This document shows, one piece after another, positions 6,323-9,340 of a DNA stretch of 9,340 nt. The position numbers were made by a program, and so were the translations under genes. The DNA is from an uncultured Paraprevotella sp. (GTDB lineage: Bacteria > Bacteroidota > Bacteroidia > Bacteroidales > Bacteroidaceae). The stretch spans positions 1-9,340 of the forward strand of contig CAJUDC010000106.1 of NCBI GenBank assembly GCA_910584955.1. Reading direction: 5' to 3'. Numbering within the stretch: the stretch's first letter is position 1; each line of letters starts with the position of its first letter. The notes beneath the pieces were generated by a model. That model ran no database searches. It was not told where the DNA came from and worked only from the letters and a program-made list of their open reading frames with translations.

Positions 6323-6371
6323 CGGCAAGGAGGATTCTCCTGCGACTATGAACCCATTAAAGTAACGAAAA

Positions 6372-7601
6372 ATGAATTTAGTTGAGCGATTTTTGAAGTA
6401 TGTCAGCTTCGACACACAGTCGTCCGAAGAAGGACAAGGCTGTCCGAGCACGCCGAAGCAGATGGTTTTTGCACAATATCTGAAAGACGAACTTACGGCA
6501 TTGGGATTGGAAGACATCACGTTGGACGAACACGGGTATCTGTTTGCCACGTTGCCGGCCAATACGGAATGGGACGTCCCGACGGTGGGATTTATTGCCC
6601 ACATGGACACCTCGCCCGATTGTAGCGGACGCGACGTGAAGCCCCGGATCGTGGAAAAATACGATGGCGGCGACATTGTGTTGTGTGCCGAAGAGCAGAT
6701 CGTCACGTCGCCCTCCCGTTTTCCCGAGTTGCTGGATCACGTGGGAGAAGATCTCATCGTAACCGACGGGCATACGTTGCTGGGAGCGGATGATAAAGCG
6801 GGCATTGCCGAGATCGTACAGGCCGTAGTGTATCTCAAATCGCATCCCGAGATTCCGCACGGGCGGATTCGGATCGGTTTCAATCCCGACGAGGAGATCG
6901 GTATGGGTGCTCATCTGTTCGATGTGGAGCGGTTCGGCTGCGAGTGGGCCTACACGATGGACGGCAGCGAGACGGGTGAGCTGGAGTTTGAGAATTTTAA
7001 TGCGGCATCGGCCCGGATTGTCATCAAAGGACTGAACGTGCATCCGGGATATGCCAAAGGAAAGATGCTCAATGCCTGTCGGGTGGCAGCGGAATTCATG
7101 GCGGCCATGCCGGCGGACGAAACCCCCGAGACGACCGAGGGCTACGAAGGTTTCTATCACCTGACGGGGATGAAAGGCTCGGTGGAGGAAGCCGCGCTTT
7201 CCTACATTATCCGCGATCACGACCGGGCGAAATTCGAAGCCCGCAAGCAGTTTGTATCGGAGCTGGCATCCCGTCTTCAGGCGAAGTACCCCACCGGATC
7301 CGTTACGGCTGAAATCAGCGATCAGTACTATAATATGCGTGAGAAGGTGGAGGACAAGATGCACATCATTGATATAGCTACCCGTGCCATTGAGGCAGCC
7401 GGTATGCCTTGCCGTATCAAGGCTATTCGCGGCGGTACCGACGGGGCGCAGCTCTCGTTCAAGGGATTGCCCTGCCCGAACATCTTCGCCGGCGGATTGA
7501 ATTTCCACGGGCGCAATGAGTTTGTGCCCGTGCAGAGCATGGAGAAAGCCATGATGACGGTGGTGAAGATTGCCGAACTTACGGCATTGAAGTATAAATA
7601 A
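6372..7601 (+). CDS. pepT: Peptidase T (tripeptide aminopeptidase), M20B zinc metallopeptidase
   Basis: This is a full-length (409-residue) cytoplasmic peptidase that removes the N-terminal residue from tripeptides, feeding peptide nitrogen into metabolism. The motifs fit PepT position by position. They are 'HMDTSPD' (zinc ligand His77, with Asp79), 'GADDKAG' (bridging Asp140), 'NPDEEIG' (general base and zinc ligand at Glu174/Glu175), 'TMDG' (Asp197) and 'NFHGRNEF' (His379). The 'HPG' at residues 224-226 fits the dimer-domain histidine region. The start ATG 6372 has no Shine-Dalgarno sequence, as usual for the phylum. The gene diverges from the giant enzyme gene and converges on the rplY-pth-S4 operon across a strong hairpin, so it appears monocistronic. 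Nothing is missing or broken. Confidence 0.97.
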   Translation: MNLVERFLKYVSFDTQSSEEGQGCPSTPKQMVFAQYLKDELTALGLEDITLDEHGYLFATLPANTEWDVPTVGFIAHMDTSPDCSGRDVKPRIVEKYDGGDIVLCAEEQIVTSPSRFPELLDHVGEDLIVTDGHTLLGADDKAGIAEIVQAVVYLKSHPEIPHGRIRIGFNPDEEIGMGAHLFDVERFGCEWAYTMDGSETGELEFENFNAASARIVIKGLNVHPGYAKGKMLNACRVAAEFMAAMPADETPETTEGYEGFYHLTGMKGSVEEAALSYIIRDHDRAKFEARKQFVSELASRLQAKYPTGSVTAEISDQYYNMREKVEDKMHIIDIATRAIEAAGMPCRIKAIRGGTDGAQLSFKGLPCPNIFAGGLNFHGRNEFVPVQSMEKAMMTVVKIAELTALKYK

Positions 7602-7609
7602 AGAGAGAA

Positions 7610-7669
7610 AATAACGCAACGGGCCGTTTCCTGCTTCCAAGAAGAAAGGAAACGGCCCGTTGCGTTATT
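7610..7669. terminator. Bidirectional terminator: 23-bp perfect hairpin between pepT and the S4 gene
   Basis: The arms at 7610-7632 and 7647-7669 are exact reverse complements over 23 bp. Inside, after one G-A mismatch, a further CTTC/GAAG pairing closes on a CAA loop, so the whole structure is about 27 pairs. The right arm contains the stop codon (7665-7667) of the convergent S4-domain gene. The minus-strand exit reads TTCTCTCTTTATTT, and the plus-strand exit is a CTTCTTCTTC run. It probably stops both transcription units. Confidence 0.88.
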
Positions 7670-8096
7670 CATCGTCTTCTTCTTCGTCCGTATCGAACGA
7701 GAAACCGAAATCGTCCAGAAATTCGGGCGAGGTAAATTCCTCCAGGCTTCGGCGGTCTTTTTTGGTGGGGCGCCCCGTTCCCCGTGCTCTGTCTACGAAA
7801 CCGCTGATACGGTTCATCTCCAACAGTTCGTATTGTTCGGGGGGCGTTACGTTTTCCAGTACGTCGGGCAGCAGTTTGGCGCCCACTCTTTTCTCTATGG
7901 CCTGCTTCACTCTGAAAGAGTATGTGACAGGCGGTTTGCGCACTTCCACCACATCGCCTTCCTTCACGGTGCGCGAGGGCTTCAGTTGGGCTCCCCGCAG
8001 GGTCACCTGGCCTTTCTTGCAGGCTGCTGCTGCCAGCGTCCTCGTCTTGAACAGGCGGGCCGCCCACAACCATTTGTCTACTCTGGCTTCGCTCAT
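7665..8096 (-). CDS. hslR: S4-domain RNA-binding protein, Hsp15 (HslR)-like
   Basis: The protein has 143 residues. Residues about 5-55 form an S4 RNA-binding domain opening 'RVDKWLWAARLFKTRTLA', the signature of the Hsp15 family, with 'GQVTLRGAQLKPSRTVKEGD' completing it. In E. coli, Hsp15 binds 50S subunits carrying a stalled peptidyl-tRNA, and a similar ribosome-rescue role is inferred here. The position directly after pth (17-base gap) fits that role. The C-terminus is strongly acidic (ending DTDEEEDDE), unlike the basic tail of the E. coli protein, so the function may differ in detail. It is the last gene of the rplY-pth-S4 operon, and its stop codon lies inside the terminator stem. Confidence 0.88.
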   Translation of the reverse strand: MSEARVDKWLWAARLFKTRTLAAAACKKGQVTLRGAQLKPSRTVKEGDVVEVRKPPVTYSFRVKQAIEKRVGAKLLPDVLENVTPPEQYELLEMNRISGFVDRARGTGRPTKKDRRSLEEFTSPEFLDDFGFSFDTDEEEDDE

Positions 8097-8113
8097 GGTC
8101 TGCGTCTTTCCGT

Positions 8114-8677
8114 TTATTTCTTGTTGAACTGGTTCATGGTGATCTGGATGCCCGCCAGACAGAAACTCCTGATGATTTCTCCGGCCTGCGCCACCCGTTC
8201 GTCCATCTGTTGCAGATCCTCGTCGCCGAACCGGCCCAGTACGAAGTCGATCTGTCCGCCGCGCGGGAAATCGTTGCCGATGCCGAAACGCAGGCGGGCG
8301 TAGTTCTGTGTGCCCAGTGTAGCGGCGATGTGCTTCAGGCCGTTGTGGCCGGCATCGCTTCCGCCCGGCTTCAGGCGCAAGGCTCCGAAAGGCAGTGCCA
8401 GGTCGTCTACGACGATGAGCACGTTCTCCAGCGGTATTTTTTCCTGTTGCATCCAGTAGCGCACGGCGTTTCCGCTCAGATTCATGTAGGTGGACGGCTT
8501 GAGCAGGATCAGCTGCCGTCCTTTCAGCGAGGTGCGTCCGACGAATCCGTACCGCTTGTCCTCAAAAACAATGTTGGACGCTTTTGCGAAAGCGTCCAAC
8601 ACTCTGAAACCTATGTTGTGGCGGGTCCCTTCGTATTCGTATCCGATATTCCCCAGCCCTACAATCAAGTATTTCAT
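8114..8677 (-). CDS. pth: Peptidyl-tRNA hydrolase
   Basis: This 187-residue cytoplasmic enzyme cleaves the ester bond of peptidyl-tRNA released from ribosomes prematurely, recycling tRNA. The Pth catalytic set is intact: Asn10 and His20 in 'GLGNIGYEYEGTRHNIGF', Asn66 in 'STYMNLSG', Asp91 in 'VVDDLALPFG', and His111-Asn112 in 'GSDAGHNGLK'. Length is typical of the bacterial family. The start follows the rplY stop by 11 bases, and the stop is 17 bases before the S4 gene, so the three are almost certainly co-transcribed. Pairing with rplY is a common bacterial arrangement. Confidence 0.97.
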   Translation of the reverse strand: MKYLIVGLGNIGYEYEGTRHNIGFRVLDAFAKASNIVFEDKRYGFVGRTSLKGRQLILLKPSTYMNLSGNAVRYWMQQEKIPLENVLIVVDDLALPFGALRLKPGGSDAGHNGLKHIAATLGTQNYARLRFGIGNDFPRGGQIDFVLGRFGDEDLQQMDERVAQAGEIIRSFCLAGIQITMNQFNKK

Positions 8678-8688
8678 TCAGCGGCTGT

Positions 8689-9285
8689 TTATTTGCTGGC
8701 GGCAGCGGCAGCGGCCATGGCGCCACGTGTCATTCTTACCTGACAAACCACCACTTCTTTGTTTGTCACCAGTTCCAGACCTTCGAAGTGCAATTCGCCT
8801 ACTTTGATGGTCTTGCCCAGACCCAACGAAGTAACGTCGATTTCCAGACGCTCGGGGATGCTGGTATGAACGGCCTTCACTTTCAGTTTGCGTACGGAAG
8901 CGGCCAGTTTACCACCGGCTTTCACACCTTCGGCCAAGCCCGTCAGTTTGATAGGCACTTCCATAACGATGGGTTTTGTGTCGGTGATTTCATAAAAGTC
9001 CACATGCAGAACAGTGTCTTTTACGGGGTGGAACTGAATTTCTTTCAGAACGGCTTTGCATTCTTTGCCGTCGATGTTCAGCAACACGGTGTAGATATCG
9101 GGCGAGTAGATCAGGTTGCGCAACTCGTCGTTCGTTACGGTGAAAGACTGTGCTACGGGCAGACCGTTTTCGCCTTTCAGTTCGCCGTACAGGTTACAGG
9201 GCACTGCACCTGTCTTGCGGATTTCTTTGGCAGCCTTCTTACCGGTTGCGGTACGGGCTGTTCCTTTTACATTAATTGTTTTCAT
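8689..9285 (-). CDS. rplY: 50S ribosomal protein L25, CTC form
   Basis: This 198-residue protein binds 5S rRNA in the large ribosomal subunit. Residues 1 to about 95 form the L25 domain ('KGTARTATGKKAAKEIRKTG', 'VPCNLYG', 'LKEIQFHPVKDTVLHVDFYE'). Residues about 100-185 form the beta-rich C-terminal domain of the longer CTC/TL5 form ('VPIKLTGLAEGVKAGGKL', 'LEIDVTSLGLGKTIKVGEL'). The protein ends in an alanine run (MAAAAAASK) of low complexity. It is the first gene of the minus-strand operon with pth and the S4 gene. ATG 9285 is the natural start, with no clear Shine-Dalgarno sequence. Confidence 0.95.
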   Translation of the reverse strand: MKTINVKGTARTATGKKAAKEIRKTGAVPCNLYGELKGENGLPVAQSFTVTNDELRNLIYSPDIYTVLLNIDGKECKAVLKEIQFHPVKDTVLHVDFYEITDTKPIVMEVPIKLTGLAEGVKAGGKLAASVRKLKVKAVHTSIPERLEIDVTSLGLGKTIKVGELHFEGLELVTNKEVVVCQVRMTRGAMAAAAAASK

Positions 9286-9310
9286 TGTTTGTTGTAATTG
9301 TGTTACTCTA

Positions 9311-9334
9311 AATTAAGTGTTCTCTTGCTTAATT
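9311..9334. repeat. Inverted repeat upstream of rplY
   Basis: AATTAAG (9311-9317) and CTTAATT (9328-9334) are exact reverse complements with a 10-base spacer. The left arm overlaps a weak -7-like sequence for rplY (minus-strand TAATTTAG, 9308-9315). It could be an operator, a leader hairpin or the end of an upstream unit. It is short and A+T-rich, so chance is possible. Confidence 0.35.
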
Positions 9335-9340
9335 CGCCAT

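Noticed and set aside
6378..7640. 420-residue frame antisense to pepT
   Set aside because: It covers nearly the whole of a well-conserved gene on the opposite strand and shows no domain; long antisense frames arise from codon bias in GC-rich genes.
9286..9340. tRNA or start of another gene at the right edge
   Set aside because: The frame on the minus strand beginning at the ATG at 9340 stops after three codons, and no cloverleaf can be drawn from the 55 bases available.

Overview
The window looks like chromosomal DNA from a member of the Bacteroidota, most likely the order Bacteroidales. Start codons mostly lack nearby Shine-Dalgarno sequences, and two upstream regions carry perfect copies of the Bacteroides -7 promoter element TAnnTTTG. 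Two unrelated surface or secreted proteins end in the 'DVYT..GI....GIYI.NG.K' tail common in this order, and a small 'KKKNYVSPFIEVV' protein of a Bacteroidales type is present. I cannot fix the family or genus.

Layout, left to right. Bases 1-724 (+) are the 3' end of a large surface protein gene, followed after 9 bases by a 61-residue small protein gene (734-919) and a terminator. A gene-poor stretch of about 450 bases (984-1431) follows. It contains a degenerate tandem array with a 22-base period (about 1115-1224) that includes a perfect 22-base palindrome. A gene for a secreted 191-residue protein (1432-2007, +) comes next; its mature N-terminus is a threefold 19-residue repeat. It converges, through a perfect 19-bp hairpin, on a very large gene (2087-6145, -). 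That gene encodes a secreted 1352-residue protein that I read as a carbohydrate-active enzyme, possibly a polysaccharide lyase. It has a jelly-roll domain, an alpha-helical toroid-like domain with an N-H...H..Y motif, a beta-sandwich region, a second jelly-roll domain and the Bacteroidales tail.

The right third is housekeeping. Peptidase T (pepT, 6372-7601, +) diverges from the giant gene across 226 bases. It converges, across a 23-bp perfect hairpin, on a minus-strand operon rplY (L25/CTC) - pth - S4-domain protein (9285 down to 7665). The three operon genes are separated by only 11 and 17 bases. They all concern translation: a 5S rRNA-binding protein, recycling of peptidyl-tRNA, and a probable ribosome-associated RNA-binding protein.

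No tRNA, rRNA, CRISPR array, transposase or integrase is visible. The least explained elements are the 22-base repeat array, the small protein paired with a surface protein, the 19-residue triplication, and the family of the giant enzyme.
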